Source: Mucilaginibacter myungsuensis
Lineage (GTDB): Bacteria > Bacteroidota > Bacteroidia > Sphingobacteriales > Sphingobacteriaceae
Reading direction: 5' to 3'
DNA: 64,000 bases
Assembly: GCF_015222005.1 (NCBI RefSeq)
Contig: NZ_JADFFL010000005.1
Coordinates: 186,001-250,000, forward strand
Below, piece after piece: positions 49,426 to 57,665 of this stretch. Every line of letters starts with the position of its first letter. The stretch's first letter is position 1. The position numbers and the translations under genes are program-made. The notes under the pieces were generated by a model, which saw only the letters and a list, made by a program, of their open reading frames with translations, was not told the DNA's origin and ran no database searches.

Positions 49426-50445
49426 ATGGAAAAGCAACGAAAATTCCTGCTCGTATTGCCTTTACTGGTCATTCCTTTCATCACAATGGCCTTTTGGGCG
49501 CTTGGCGGCGGCAAGTCCGGCCAGCAAGAGATTGTTCACAACTCCGGCCTGGACACTGATCTGCCGGAGGCGCAATTTAAGCAGAAAGACCGCTCAGATA
49601 AAATGGAGATTTACCAGACCGCACAGCGGGACTCATCCCAGGACGGCATCAGTCCGGCATTTCTAAAGTCAATTGGCATGGACAAAACGCCAACCCAAGA
49701 TCCGGTAACGACGCCGGATGACCAGGCTCAAAAGATACAGACCAAGCTGGCTATGCTGCATAAGCAACTTGATCAGCCACAGAACCCTGTTGAACCCGCC
49801 GCTTCCTACGATTATGGTGAACCAGAGAAGGTCAGGCAAATCAAGAAAATGATGAACAGAGCCAATACGGAGAATAATAAACCTGACCCTGAAATGCAGG
49901 AACTGAGTAAAATGCTGGATAAGATCCAGGCAATTCAAAACCCTTCGGCAGTGCAGACCAAACCTGCTGTTACTGAATTTGCAAAACCATTTCGCGCTAT
50001 TCCGGCCGTGATCGACGGTAAGCAAAAAGTGGCAGATGGTGCTTCTGTTAAGCTTCGCCTGACCGACACGGCGACGATCAAGGGCCAGTTATTGCCCAAA
50101 GGGCAGGAAATATTCGGCTCGTGTCAGATCACTAATCAGCGGCTGCTGCTTACTATTCAAAACATCCGGCTGGATAAACAGATCGTGCCGGTCAGCCTCG
50201 TCGTATTCAGTTTGGATGGTATGCCGGGCATCCCCGCGCCCGAAGCGGAACTGGCAGGTGCTGCCGGGAATGGAGCAGACAATACCATTCAAAGTATGCA
50301 ATTGCTCACCATGGACCAGAGCCTCGGCGTTCAGGCTGCTGCGGGCGGCATCAATGCCGCAAAGGACCTTTTCAGCAAGAAGATCAAAAAGATCAAAGTT
50401 AAATTGAAGGATGAATATCCGGTTCTTCTAAAGATCAATCGTTAA
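49426..50445 (+). CDS. traM: Conjugative transfer protein TraM
   Basis: Protein of 339 residues: an N-terminal membrane anchor (FLLVLPLLVIPFITMAFWAL), a long low-complexity linker rich in D, Q and P (about 60-180), and a conserved C-terminal domain (FRAIPAVIDGKQKVADGASV, LTDTATIKGQLLPKGQEIFG). VirB10-like. In related operons traN follows directly; here it does not. Confidence 0.92.
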   Translation: MEKQRKFLLVLPLLVIPFITMAFWALGGGKSGQQEIVHNSGLDTDLPEAQFKQKDRSDKMEIYQTAQRDSSQDGISPAFLKSIGMDKTPTQDPVTTPDDQAQKIQTKLAMLHKQLDQPQNPVEPAASYDYGEPEKVRQIKKMMNRANTENNKPDPEMQELSKMLDKIQAIQNPSAVQTKPAVTEFAKPFRAIPAVIDGKQKVADGASVKLRLTDTATIKGQLLPKGQEIFGSCQITNQRLLLTIQNIRLDKQIVPVSLVVFSLDGMPGIPAPEAELAGAAGNGADNTIQSMQLLTMDQSLGVQAAAGGINAAKDLFSKKIKKIKVKLKDEYPVLLKINR

Positions 50446-50459
50446 TTAAATCAAATATT

Positions 50460-51218
50460 ATGAACACGGAAAATTTAAGCTATCTGCAAAAGCAATTGCT
50501 GAACCTTGGGTTCGGTGAAAAATTGAATGATGAACTGGCAAAAAACATTAAAGCCGGAAAAAAAGAATTCACGCTGACCACTGATCAGGAATACAACAAG
50601 CAAAGTGTAGATTACACTTTACACTACAAAGAAGGCAAAACCAATGAGATGTATTTCTTTAATAAATACGATGCCTCGCTGCGGGAAAAGGACATGCAGC
50701 AGACCTTTTACATCAACAAAATTGGCGGCATTACCGCGAAGGAAGCCTACAACCTGATGGAAGGCCGGGCAGTGTACAAGCAACTGGAAAATCTGGAAAA
50801 TGAAAAGTACAATGCCTGGATCGTGATCGATAAAGAGAATAAGACGGAGAACGGTAATTTCAAGCTGAAGACCTTCGGTGACGGCTGGAATTATAAGCCG
50901 GAACGTGCCGTGGATAAGATCGACATCGTAGGTATAAACGAAACCGGTGCCCGTGACAAACTCATGAAATCCCTTGAAAAAGGGAACCGTCATCAGGTAA
51001 GTGCGATGAAAGATGGTAAGGAAGTAAAACTGTTCCTTGAAGCCAACCCGGCCGAGCATCGTGTTAACCTGACCAATTGGAAAGGCGAAGCTCAGCAATT
51101 GGAACATTACAAGAAGGCGGATCTCAAGAACGACAGTAAGAAAGATCAGAAACAAGCGCAGGGCCAGGAGGCTGCGCCCGAAAAAAAGTCACGCAAAGGC
51201 GCTAAAATGAAGGTATAA
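50460..51218 (+). CDS. DUF3945-like protein of mobile elements
   Basis: Soluble protein of 252 residues: LSYLQKQLLNLGFGEKLNDE, ANPAEHRVNLTNWKGEAQQL and a lysine-rich tail (KKDQKQAQGQEAAPEKKSRK). The pattern LGFGE...L...I..GKKEFTL is reminiscent of DUF3945-type proteins carried on Bacteroidota elements; function unknown. It takes the place after traM where traN is expected. Confidence 0.7.
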   Translation: MNTENLSYLQKQLLNLGFGEKLNDELAKNIKAGKKEFTLTTDQEYNKQSVDYTLHYKEGKTNEMYFFNKYDASLREKDMQQTFYINKIGGITAKEAYNLMEGRAVYKQLENLENEKYNAWIVIDKENKTENGNFKLKTFGDGWNYKPERAVDKIDIVGINETGARDKLMKSLEKGNRHQVSAMKDGKEVKLFLEANPAEHRVNLTNWKGEAQQLEHYKKADLKNDSKKDQKQAQGQEAAPEKKSRKGAKMKV

Positions 51219-51294
51219 TTTTATATTGTGCCCACTGACCAGCGTTCCGCCGGTCAATTGTGATAAGGTTCCTCTAAAAAAGAAATAGATAAGC

Positions 51295-51330
51295 AGCCGT
51301 GGGTATGAAAATACTTGCGGCTTTTAATTT
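51295..51330 (+). terminator. Terminator of the tra operon
   Basis: AGCCG (51295-51299) pairs with CGGCT (51318-51322) and GGGTAT with ATACTT (two G-T pairs) around GAAA, then TTTTAATTT. A second small hairpin GACC/GGTC lies at about 51237-51255. Confidence 0.7.
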
Positions 51331-52717
51331 AAAAAATAAGTTTCCTCTACGTTCTCTTAGAACAAGCCTGGGCGCTATCTATAAGTTTGGCAGCTTAGGT
51401 TTCAGACTGTTATTTCTATTACCTTTTCCGTCCTTTTAAGTTCGTTCAATCGGTGTTTGTATTTGGCCAGGCCAATCTTGATTGATGATACAATGCGGCT
51501 TTTGCCTGCAAGTCTACAAAATGTGCAATGCCTTTTTCCTGGTAAACGGTCAACGTTTCTAATGTTTTGTAAACCACTTTAAGTAATCTTCTTGCTACTG
51601 CAACAATCGCCTTTTGCGCTTTCATCCGTTTGCGTAGCTTATCAAATAACGCATGCCAATAAGACTTTTTTATTCTGACGGCAGCCCATGCTGCACCGAC
51701 TATAGCAACACGTAGGTAGTTGTTTCCTTTTCGAATGGCTGTATTCATACGCTTTCCGGCACTTTCATTATTCCCGGGTGCGATACCGCACCATGCGGTA
51801 AAGTGATCTGCGGTTGGGAAGCGGCTCATGTCGTTGCCTGCTTCACTGATTATGATTTCTGCTGACTTGACACCTATCCCGCTGATACTGTCGAGGCAAT
51901 GAAATGCTTCTGCGTAATGTTGGGCAATAATTTCGTTGATTGAGGTGTCTAAAAAGTCGATCTGTTTTTGAACATGATCGTAATCGTTCAGCAACATTTG
52001 AAGTTGCGTATGATGATACGGCTGTAATGTGCCGTCCAATGCCTTGATAAGCAATTCTTTCTTTTCCTTAACTTTTCCTCTGGCACAATTTAAAAGCTGT
52101 TCATGATCGGTTACGCCTTTGGCTAACAAGCGGATCATGTCCATTGCCGACAATGTATTGATTGAACTTATTACAGACCGCAATTTAATATTGTTGCTTT
52201 CCAATATTTTCAGCAACCTGTTCCGAATACGGTTAAGCTGCCATGTGTAAAACAGCCGGTTCCGACAATAATCCCTAATAATCCTTTGTGTAAAGTCAGG
52301 CATAAAGCTTGGCCTGACCAATCCGTGCAATAATAAAGTACAAAGCCATTTAGCATCCTTTCGGTCGGTCTTTCGCTTGGGCATTTGCTTGATATGAACG
52401 GGATTTGCAACTACAACCTCAATTCCGGCCTCTACCAATATCGCGTATAAACTCATCCAGTAAATCCCCGTGCTTTCCATTAAACAGTGCCCGACATCGT
52501 TTTCCTGTAGCCAGTCCCTAATCTCTTTGAGTTCGCAGGTGAATGTACCGAACTCTCGGAGTTTCTGATCGCCGCCATCTTTTGAAGAAATAAAACCAAC
52601 GATCTTGTCTTTGTGCATGTCAAGTCCGCAGGCTTTATCCAACTGTGGCCTGATGTTCACATCTTCATTAACTTGCTGTTTCATAGACTATTGTTTTGTT
52701 GTCTATAAATAACGGTT
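51331..52717 (-). mobile_element. IS110-family insertion sequence (ends approximate)
   Basis: One transposase gene (51446-52684) flanked by about 115 bp on its 3' side after the tra terminator and only about 33 bp on its 5' side before the DUF2490 stop. The family has no classical terminal inverted repeats, so the exact ends cannot be read. Short repeats TCTATAA occur at 51378-51384, near 52702 and near 53498. The long non-coding side lies downstream of the transposase, as in the IS1111 subgroup. Confidence 0.65.
51446..52684 (-). CDS. IS110-family transposase
   Basis: DEDD-type transposase of 412 residues. The N-terminal RuvC-like part starts CGLDMHKDKIVGFISS (first catalytic D) with HCLMESTGIYWMSL (catalytic E) and KTDRKDAKWLCTLLLHGLV (the two last D). 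The C-terminal transposase_20 domain holds SISGIGVKSAEIIISEAGND and AWCGIAPGNNESAGKR with the serine that attacks DNA. Complete and without frameshift, so probably active. Family members use a structured bridge RNA made from the element's non-coding end to choose target and donor. Confidence 0.95.
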   Translation of the reverse strand: MKQQVNEDVNIRPQLDKACGLDMHKDKIVGFISSKDGGDQKLREFGTFTCELKEIRDWLQENDVGHCLMESTGIYWMSLYAILVEAGIEVVVANPVHIKQMPKRKTDRKDAKWLCTLLLHGLVRPSFMPDFTQRIIRDYCRNRLFYTWQLNRIRNRLLKILESNNIKLRSVISSINTLSAMDMIRLLAKGVTDHEQLLNCARGKVKEKKELLIKALDGTLQPYHHTQLQMLLNDYDHVQKQIDFLDTSINEIIAQHYAEAFHCLDSISGIGVKSAEIIISEAGNDMSRFPTADHFTAWCGIAPGNNESAGKRMNTAIRKGNNYLRVAIVGAAWAAVRIKKSYWHALFDKLRKRMKAQKAIVAVARRLLKVVYKTLETLTVYQEKGIAHFVDLQAKAALYHQSRLAWPNTNTD

Positions 52718-53497
52718 TTAACCTTTGGCTTGGTGTCTTTTAAATTGAGAAAACAGATTATCGAATGTTACGATCATCCAGAGCGCATTTGCGTTATCAA
52801 ACTCTTTACCGGAAATGCGGCTCTGCCTGATGTTCAGATAGCTTGCACTGAATTTGATGTTCTTAACTACTTCATAAGCAAACCCGAAGCTAATACGGTT
52901 CTGGTCAAATACATTAGGATTGCTTTTAACCGCTTCTCCAAACTGAATGAACACTTCGTCCGACACAAAAACTGACAAAGGCTTTTCATCGGAAATCACA
53001 TGTAGCAGGGGCTTTTCAAATTTTAACATATAACGCACCCGCCAGTTCGGCAGATAATCACCATTATATTTGAGATCACGCATGCGATATTCTAAACTGT
53101 AACGATTGCTGTAGTTAAATAGTCGTGATTTCTGTTCGTTTTCTGCCCTTAGTGAAATACGGTATTCTTTAACACCTTCATCCTTAACCTCTGATGGGGC
53201 ATTATAAAAAAGATGAGAATCGAAATAGCCTACAGGCGACAACGATACGCGGGTTGTTTTGGATAGCGTGTAACTCAACCACGGCCAAATGCTAAAAAAG
53301 TGTGGTGCAGAAAATATATTGCCTGTTCCTGCGTCTTGTGTCCGTTTTTGTAGGAATACCTCCCATTTCAGTTTGCTATTAATGGTATCGGCTAATACAA
53401 CCCGTGCCCAAAAAACGCCATGATTATAGGTCTTTTGACCGTAAGAAACAGATGCAATAACGCAAGCAAGTAATGTGATGATAAGGTGCTTTTTCAA
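52718..53497 (-). CDS. DUF2490-type outer-membrane protein
   Basis: Protein of 259 residues with a signal peptide (LIITLLACVIASVSYGQ) and alternating beta strands (FLQKRTQDAGTGNIFSAPHF, WPWLSYTLSKTTRVSLSPVG, RISFGFAYEVVKNIKFSASY), as in DUF2490 outer-membrane barrels of Bacteroidota. Start is a TTG at 53497, since no ATG is in place. GTCTATAAA occurs just before this start and again between it and the transposase gene. Role unknown. Confidence 0.75.
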   Translation of the reverse strand: MKKHLIITLLACVIASVSYGQKTYNHGVFWARVVLADTINSKLKWEVFLQKRTQDAGTGNIFSAPHFFSIWPWLSYTLSKTTRVSLSPVGYFDSHLFYNAPSEVKDEGVKEYRISLRAENEQKSRLFNYSNRYSLEYRMRDLKYNGDYLPNWRVRYMLKFEKPLLHVISDEKPLSVFVSDEVFIQFGEAVKSNPNVFDQNRISFGFAYEVVKNIKFSASYLNIRQSRISGKEFDNANALWMIVTFDNLFSQFKRHQAKG

Positions 53498-53606
53498 TGT
53501 CTATAAAATTAGTAGACAAAAATAATCGAAAATAGCGAACTGCCTAAACTGTTTGCATTTTTATCAGCGCGGGTGTTTTCTTTAAATCATGAAACTTAGG
53601 TTAAAG

Positions 53607-53642
53607 GTCCCCGGCAGCGAGTGTTCGGGGACTTTTATTTTT
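53607..53642 (+). terminator. Strong plus-strand terminator without an upstream plus-strand gene
   Basis: GTCCCCG (53607-53613) and CGGGGAC (53626-53632) pair around a 12-base loop, followed by TTTTATTTTT. On the plus strand nothing is transcribed toward it now: the IS110 and DUF2490 genes are on the minus strand. It may be the old end of the tra operon, cut off by insertion. Confidence 0.65.
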
Positions 53643-53766
53643 CCTTGATACGGGGGTAAAACTTATTTTTCCCGCTAATACTGAAGACAATTTTGAGCAC
53701 ATCGAGCAGATGTAAAATGCCTGCATGCACAAGATGTAAATTTACTGACCGAGTTGATGAGCGCAG

Positions 53767-54006
53767 TTAGGTGTTCGTCTGACCCAGTTTAACATAAGCC
53801 GCCAGCGAGGATAAAGCGGTGAATGCCCGGCATCGGGTGATCCGGTTGTTATCGCCGTCATAAAACACTTCAGCATAAAAATCCGGGTGGCTATACAATG
53901 CGACCTTCAATCCTTTCTCCAGACGTACATCAATAAAATTGCCGTTAACGGCTACTGAGGTTTTTTCTTCAGGGGAAAGTGTATTGAATTCGTCAAGCGT
54001 CATCAT
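53767..54006 (-). CDS. Small hypothetical protein
   Basis: Protein of 79 residues (MTLDEFNTLSPEEKTSVAV, then VALYSHPDFYAEVFYDGDNN), beta-rich, no recognised domain. Start overlaps the upstream DUF5655-type gene by four bases (54003-54006), so the two are co-translated. Confidence 0.7.
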   Translation of the reverse strand: MMTLDEFNTLSPEEKTSVAVNGNFIDVRLEKGLKVALYSHPDFYAEVFYDGDNNRITRCRAFTALSSLAAYVKLGQTNT

Positions 54007-54401
54007 AATTCGTAAGATTCCCTAAGATAGACAAACAAACCCGGACGGATGTCATCCAGTTGTGAGACCCGGATGTGATTTTCGAACTTTTTACCCGCTG
54101 CCACACTTTTAATGACCGGTTTTTCCGGATGCGGCACGTTGGAATAAAATTTCAGGTCAAGTTCTTTTTTCATGGGCCGGATAATAAGGAAACCCACCCG
54201 CCGGGTAAAAACAATGCAATTGGGCGTTACGCCGATCAACACTTTTGGCCAGTCCGCTACTTCGGCCAGGATCCTGTCAAAGACAAGCACCAGTTCCGCT
54301 GAACGTCCCTCAAATAAGCTATCCAGACTGACCCGTGCGCAATAATGGCGGTAGTCTGCCCAGGGCAGTTCGCGGTCACATGTCGGGCAGGTCCAACTCA
54401 T
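54003..54401 (-). CDS. DUF5655-type protein with N-terminal zinc-finger-like cysteines
   Basis: Protein of 132 residues. The first 20 residues carry CPTC and HYC (SWTCPTCDRELPWADYRHYC), a possible zinc site. The rest is DUF5655-like: LDSLFEGRSAELVLVFDRIL, then VIFTRRVGFLIIRPMKKELD. The family is met near nucleic-acid or toxin systems, but no biochemical role is known to me. Confidence 0.75.
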   Translation of the reverse strand: MSWTCPTCDRELPWADYRHYCARVSLDSLFEGRSAELVLVFDRILAEVADWPKVLIGVTPNCIVFTRRVGFLIIRPMKKELDLKFYSNVPHPEKPVIKSVAAGKKFENHIRVSQLDDIRPGLFVYLRESYEL

Positions 54402-54474
54402 AATGATGAAACCCTATGGCGGGCAACTTGTTTATTAATAGTTCAGTTCAGGAAATAGCGATCCTGATCCCGAG

Positions 54475-55083
54475 TTAAGATCTCGCCTGTTCCACTGTGA
54501 TCTTTAATGTTTCGGGTAAACAGGGTCTGCTTTGCAAAAACGCAGCACGTTCTGTTCCCGTCAGGCCTTTATCCAGCCACGTTTTGATATCACCGCGCTC
54601 AAGTATCGCCGGCATCCGATCATGGATCTCGGCCATCGCACGATTGGGTGGCATGGTGATCATGGCGAACGTGGGTATCAATAACGTAGTGGGTATGTCC
54701 ATCCAGATATCCCAAAGACCTGCGATGTAGAAAGGTTTGCCATCGACGCGCTCTACCCGGTATAGTTTTTCCTGCTCTTTATTGTATTCGAAAAAGGCCT
54801 GGATGCGGATCACGCAATGCTTCCTGCCCAACAGGTCTTTCCACGTTTTTCTGTTATGCAGATTTTCAATCCTGGCGTGTTTATACTTATCATGGATCTT
54901 GTCATCCTCCGGGGTTAAAAGGCCCCAGCGGAACTGCTGCACCTTATCAGGCATCGCGTCCGTTACTACCGGTAACATTGAACCCGGATTACCTGTGCCA
55001 TTCGGTTTGGGTTTGAACTGGCGGCCGTCCCGGCCGGTGATCACAATATCTTTTTGTTCGCCAACTAATACTCTTCCACACAT
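54475..55083 (-). CDS. SOS-response-associated peptidase (SRAP/YedK/HMCES)
   Basis: Protein of 202 residues. I start it at ATG 55083 (MCGR), because the catalytic cysteine must be residue 2 and become the N-terminus; an ATG two codons upstream would spoil that. MCGRVLVGEQ, KHARIENL, RKHCVIRIQAFFEYNKEQE and MITMPPNRAMAEIHDRMPAI are typical. SRAP proteins form a covalent cross-link with abasic sites in single-stranded DNA, shielding them. It lies below an SOS-like palindrome and near umuC. Confidence 0.93.
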   Translation of the reverse strand: MCGRVLVGEQKDIVITGRDGRQFKPKPNGTGNPGSMLPVVTDAMPDKVQQFRWGLLTPEDDKIHDKYKHARIENLHNRKTWKDLLGRKHCVIRIQAFFEYNKEQEKLYRVERVDGKPFYIAGLWDIWMDIPTTLLIPTFAMITMPPNRAMAEIHDRMPAILERGDIKTWLDKGLTGTERAAFLQSRPCLPETLKITVEQARS

Positions 55084-55105
55084 AGTCAAAAATTAACGAA
55101 CAAAA

Positions 55106-55124
55106 ATACTAATTATTTTAGTAA
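55106..55124. promoter_or_regulatory. SOS-like palindrome upstream of the SRAP gene
   Basis: ATACTAA-TTATT-TTAGTAA (core ACTAA 55108-55112, TTAGT 55118-55122). On the minus strand the promoter element TATTTTTG overlaps its near edge, so a bound protein would block transcription. The same pattern occurs at 57300 and 25738. Confidence 0.6.
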
Positions 55125-55149
55125 TTAATATTTTTACGTTCTAAATAAT

Positions 55150-55584
55150 TTAGTCGGTTCTTTTGTAAGCGTAATACCAATCTTCTTCTTTCGAAGATAG
55201 TGGCTTAAGGACCCGGCTATCGAATTTCTCATCCATGAAGAACGTTTTCCAATGGCTTGATTCGGAGACCATATGCCTTACCGTAATGGTAATAGTAAGA
55301 TCAGACCTGCCGGAACGTTTGAGACCTGCCGCCAGCACGATACAAACCTTTCTTACGAACTCGTCGATATTAGCCTTTTTAGCTTCAGGGGGATAAAAAA
55401 CTTCTTTATAATATTCCGGCTCGAACCGCCTGAGGTCAATAGACAAGCCCCTGTTAGGATGGAACTCGAAAAGGTATTGCAGATCATACTGCGTGATCTT
55501 ATGCAGGAGTTTGCTGTTGTTCCAGACCCAGGTCATCAGTTCTCTTTTCAGTTCCTCAAAAAATTTTCCTGCGTAATAACTCAT
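55150..55584 (-). CDS. Hypothetical protein coupled to umuC
   Basis: Protein of 144 residues (MSYYAGKFFEELKRELMTWV, LRRFEPEYYKEVFYPPEAKK, EDWYYAYKRTD), soluble, no domain recognised. Starts inside the umuC stop (ATGA, 55581-55584), so it belongs to the damage-tolerance operon; possibly an accessory factor for the polymerase. Confidence 0.7.
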   Translation of the reverse strand: MSYYAGKFFEELKRELMTWVWNNSKLLHKITQYDLQYLFEFHPNRGLSIDLRRFEPEYYKEVFYPPEAKKANIDEFVRKVCIVLAAGLKRSGRSDLTITITVRHMVSESSHWKTFFMDEKFDSRVLKPLSSKEEDWYYAYKRTD

Positions 55585-56834
55585 TTGGCGACGACGATAT
55601 CCCTCCAGTTAGTGGTGTATTGTTTACTCAGAAATTCCTGCTTCATTTTCCAGGTCTTCGCATAACCTTCAGCAGCGACCCGCAGTGCACCGCGCCCGTA
55701 ACGGGCATTTATGTCATCCATGAGGCCACTAAGCGCCTGCTGCTTGCTGTTGTCATAATTGCTGAACAGGTTATACTGCACTTCACCTGCCGGAATGATC
55801 CCGGTAGCCCTGACGCCGGTCTTCAGGTAATTATACCCGGGCTGATAGATGGCCCTCAGAGCCTGCACACAGATCCGCGTCAACTCCTGGGTGCTATTGG
55901 TAGCGAACGAGACCTTCACCGTGATGCTCGGGTAATGCTGGTCATGCGTCACGTTATGTTTATTGGTGCGGAGGTAAATGGTCAGGGCCATGGCCATACT
56001 TTTTTGCTGCCGGAGTTTAACGGCCACGGTCGCCGCGTGCATCGCTGTGGCTTCCTCGATCTGGCCCAGTTCGGTCTGGTAAGTATTAAAGCTTTGGCTT
56101 GACTCGATGCCCTTGGAGCGATCGGCCACATCTTTGATCACATTGCAGGGTTTGCCCCACAACTCCTGGTGCAGCCGCCAGCCCTGTACGGTCATGTGCT
56201 GACGCACAAGATCCGGTTTCAACCTGCGGAAATCTTCCGCGGTGGTCACACCCAGTTCCGTTAACTTTTCATAGTATTGCCGTCCCACGCCCCAGACATC
56301 TTCGATCGGGAAAGTTCTGACCACCTCATCGATCTTACTTTCCGTATCCAGTACCAGGAAGTTACGGCCCATTTTTTTGGATGCTTTATTGGCCAGCTTA
56401 GCCAGCGCCATCGTGGGACCTACGCCTACGGTGATCGAGAGGCCGGTGTCTCTCATCACATTCCGGCTGATCGTGGCCACGTGCTTTTCAAGATCTATCG
56501 CTTTGATATTACCCAGTGCCAGGAATGCTTCGTCGATACTGTACACCATCAGCATATAGGTATAACGTGCGAGGTTATTCATCATCCGGGCACTCATATC
56601 TGCATAGAGGGCGTAGTTGCTGCTGAAAATTACCGCATCATGTTCTTTCAGGGTCTTTCGTACCAGGAATTCCGCGTCACCCATTTTAAGCCCGATGGCT
56701 TTGGCTTCGTTGCTCCGGGCAATGACGCAGCCGTCATTATTCGAAAGCACAACGACCACTTTACCGCGTAAAGATGGGTTGAACAGCGTTTCGCAGCTTA
56801 CATAGCAATTATTGATATCAACATGCGCAAACAC
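55581..56834 (-). CDS. umuC: Y-family translesion DNA polymerase, UmuC-like
   Basis: Protein of 417 residues. HVDINNCYVSCETLFNP (first metal-binding aspartate), VLSNNDGCVIARSNEAK and VYSIDEAFL (catalytic SIDE) are canonical for UmuC rather than DinB. The C-terminal part includes RATGIIPAGEVQYNLF (DUF4113 type). Performs error-prone synthesis past lesions with a processed UmuD partner. Overlaps the upstream peptidase gene by 17 bases. Confidence 0.95.
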   Translation of the reverse strand: MFAHVDINNCYVSCETLFNPSLRGKVVVVLSNNDGCVIARSNEAKAIGLKMGDAEFLVRKTLKEHDAVIFSSNYALYADMSARMMNNLARYTYMLMVYSIDEAFLALGNIKAIDLEKHVATISRNVMRDTGLSITVGVGPTMALAKLANKASKKMGRNFLVLDTESKIDEVVRTFPIEDVWGVGRQYYEKLTELGVTTAEDFRRLKPDLVRQHMTVQGWRLHQELWGKPCNVIKDVADRSKGIESSQSFNTYQTELGQIEEATAMHAATVAVKLRQQKSMAMALTIYLRTNKHNVTHDQHYPSITVKVSFATNSTQELTRICVQALRAIYQPGYNYLKTGVRATGIIPAGEVQYNLFSNYDNSKQQALSGLMDDINARYGRGALRVAAEGYAKTWKMKQEFLSKQYTTNWRDIVVAK

Positions 56835-57252
56835 GGCCGTACCTCCCTGTTTTTTGCTGCGGTTGTAACAGCGGGTTCAGCGTTAGCATGACCACACCCC
56901 AGCATTCCCATTTTTGTTCATCTTCAACGATAACGCTGTCCGCCTGCGTATTTGCTTTTAAAACCAACCTGTTCTTTTCAGGACAGTATTCACGCACGTA
57001 AAAGTCGCCTTCATGAAAAAACACAACGATGCAACCGGAAACCGGTGATAAGGACCGGTCGATGATCAGGATGTGGTCTTCCAGGATATGATAAGCGGTC
57101 ATGGCTTCACTGCCCATGCGCATGTAATAGGTATTGTCCGGATCTATCACGATAATATCGGTGACATCAAGGGTGGGTTCCTCATGTGTAAGCATCGGCA
57201 GGCGGAAGCCCAGCACATCTCTTTTTGTCGCCTGTTTTTTGATCCTTAACAT
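56818..57252 (-). CDS. umuD: UmuD/LexA-type S24 peptidase
   Basis: Protein of 144 residues from ATG 57252 (MLRIKKQATKRDVLGFRLPM). It lacks a LexA DNA-binding domain, so it is UmuD-like. The catalytic serine lies in the segment MRMGSEAMTAYHILEDHILI (GSEAM, as in UmuD GDSM), and the lysine in SLSPVSGCIVVFFHEGDFYV region is less evident by eye. C-terminal strands WECWGVVMLTLN are present. Expected to be cut by RecA-stimulated autolysis and to activate UmuC. Confidence 0.88.
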   Translation of the reverse strand: MLRIKKQATKRDVLGFRLPMLTHEEPTLDVTDIIVIDPDNTYYMRMGSEAMTAYHILEDHILIIDRSLSPVSGCIVVFFHEGDFYVREYCPEKNRLVLKANTQADSVIVEDEQKWECWGVVMLTLNPLLQPQQKTGRYGRVCAC

Positions 57253-57299
57253 GAATTTTTCTTTTTGAAGCCTCAAAATTATGGAAAGGTTTTTTACAT

Positions 57300-57318
57300 T
57301 TGCTAATAATTTTAGTAA
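57300..57318. promoter_or_regulatory. SOS-like palindrome between umuDC and the divergent repair operon
   Basis: TTGCTAA-TAATT-TTAGTAA (core GCTAA 57302-57306, TTAGT 57312-57316). It could control both the minus-strand umuDC operon (candidate -7 TAATTTTG at 57274-57281) and the plus-strand operon starting at 57384. Confidence 0.6.
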
Positions 57319-57383
57319 ATAAATATTCCTGTGAGCTGTGACCAATGGAGGTATAGTGACGGGTTACCATTTGAAGATCAAGG

Positions 57384-57644
57384 ATGTTACAGTTCATGAC
57401 CACAGAGATGAAGGCCTGGCTTAAACACCGGGACGGCAGCAGCAATGTGATCCGCATCTTACCAGATAGGAATGGTCCGGCTGCACAATTTTATCTGCTG
57501 TTCACTGCCTATGATGCATACCCCGCGGATCTGGGCAGGATCTTATTTGATGCGGACGGATACTGGATTTATGACGGGGATGAACTAAAGGTAGAGCAGC
57601 AGGAACAGGTCGCCGGAATGATCATGGGAACTGCAAGGAGATAA
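57384..57644 (+). CDS. Small hypothetical protein, start of the repair operon
   Basis: Protein of 86 residues (or 82 from ATG 57396). MKAWLKHRDGSSNVIRILPD and LGRILFDADGYWIYDGDELK, beta-rich, no recognised domain. First plus-strand gene after the palindrome, 21 bp before the Cdd1-like gene. Confidence 0.7.
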   Translation: MLQFMTTEMKAWLKHRDGSSNVIRILPDRNGPAAQFYLLFTAYDAYPADLGRILFDADGYWIYDGDELKVEQQEQVAGMIMGTARR

Positions 57645-57665
57645 ATAAGCTGATCAGAAACTGAT

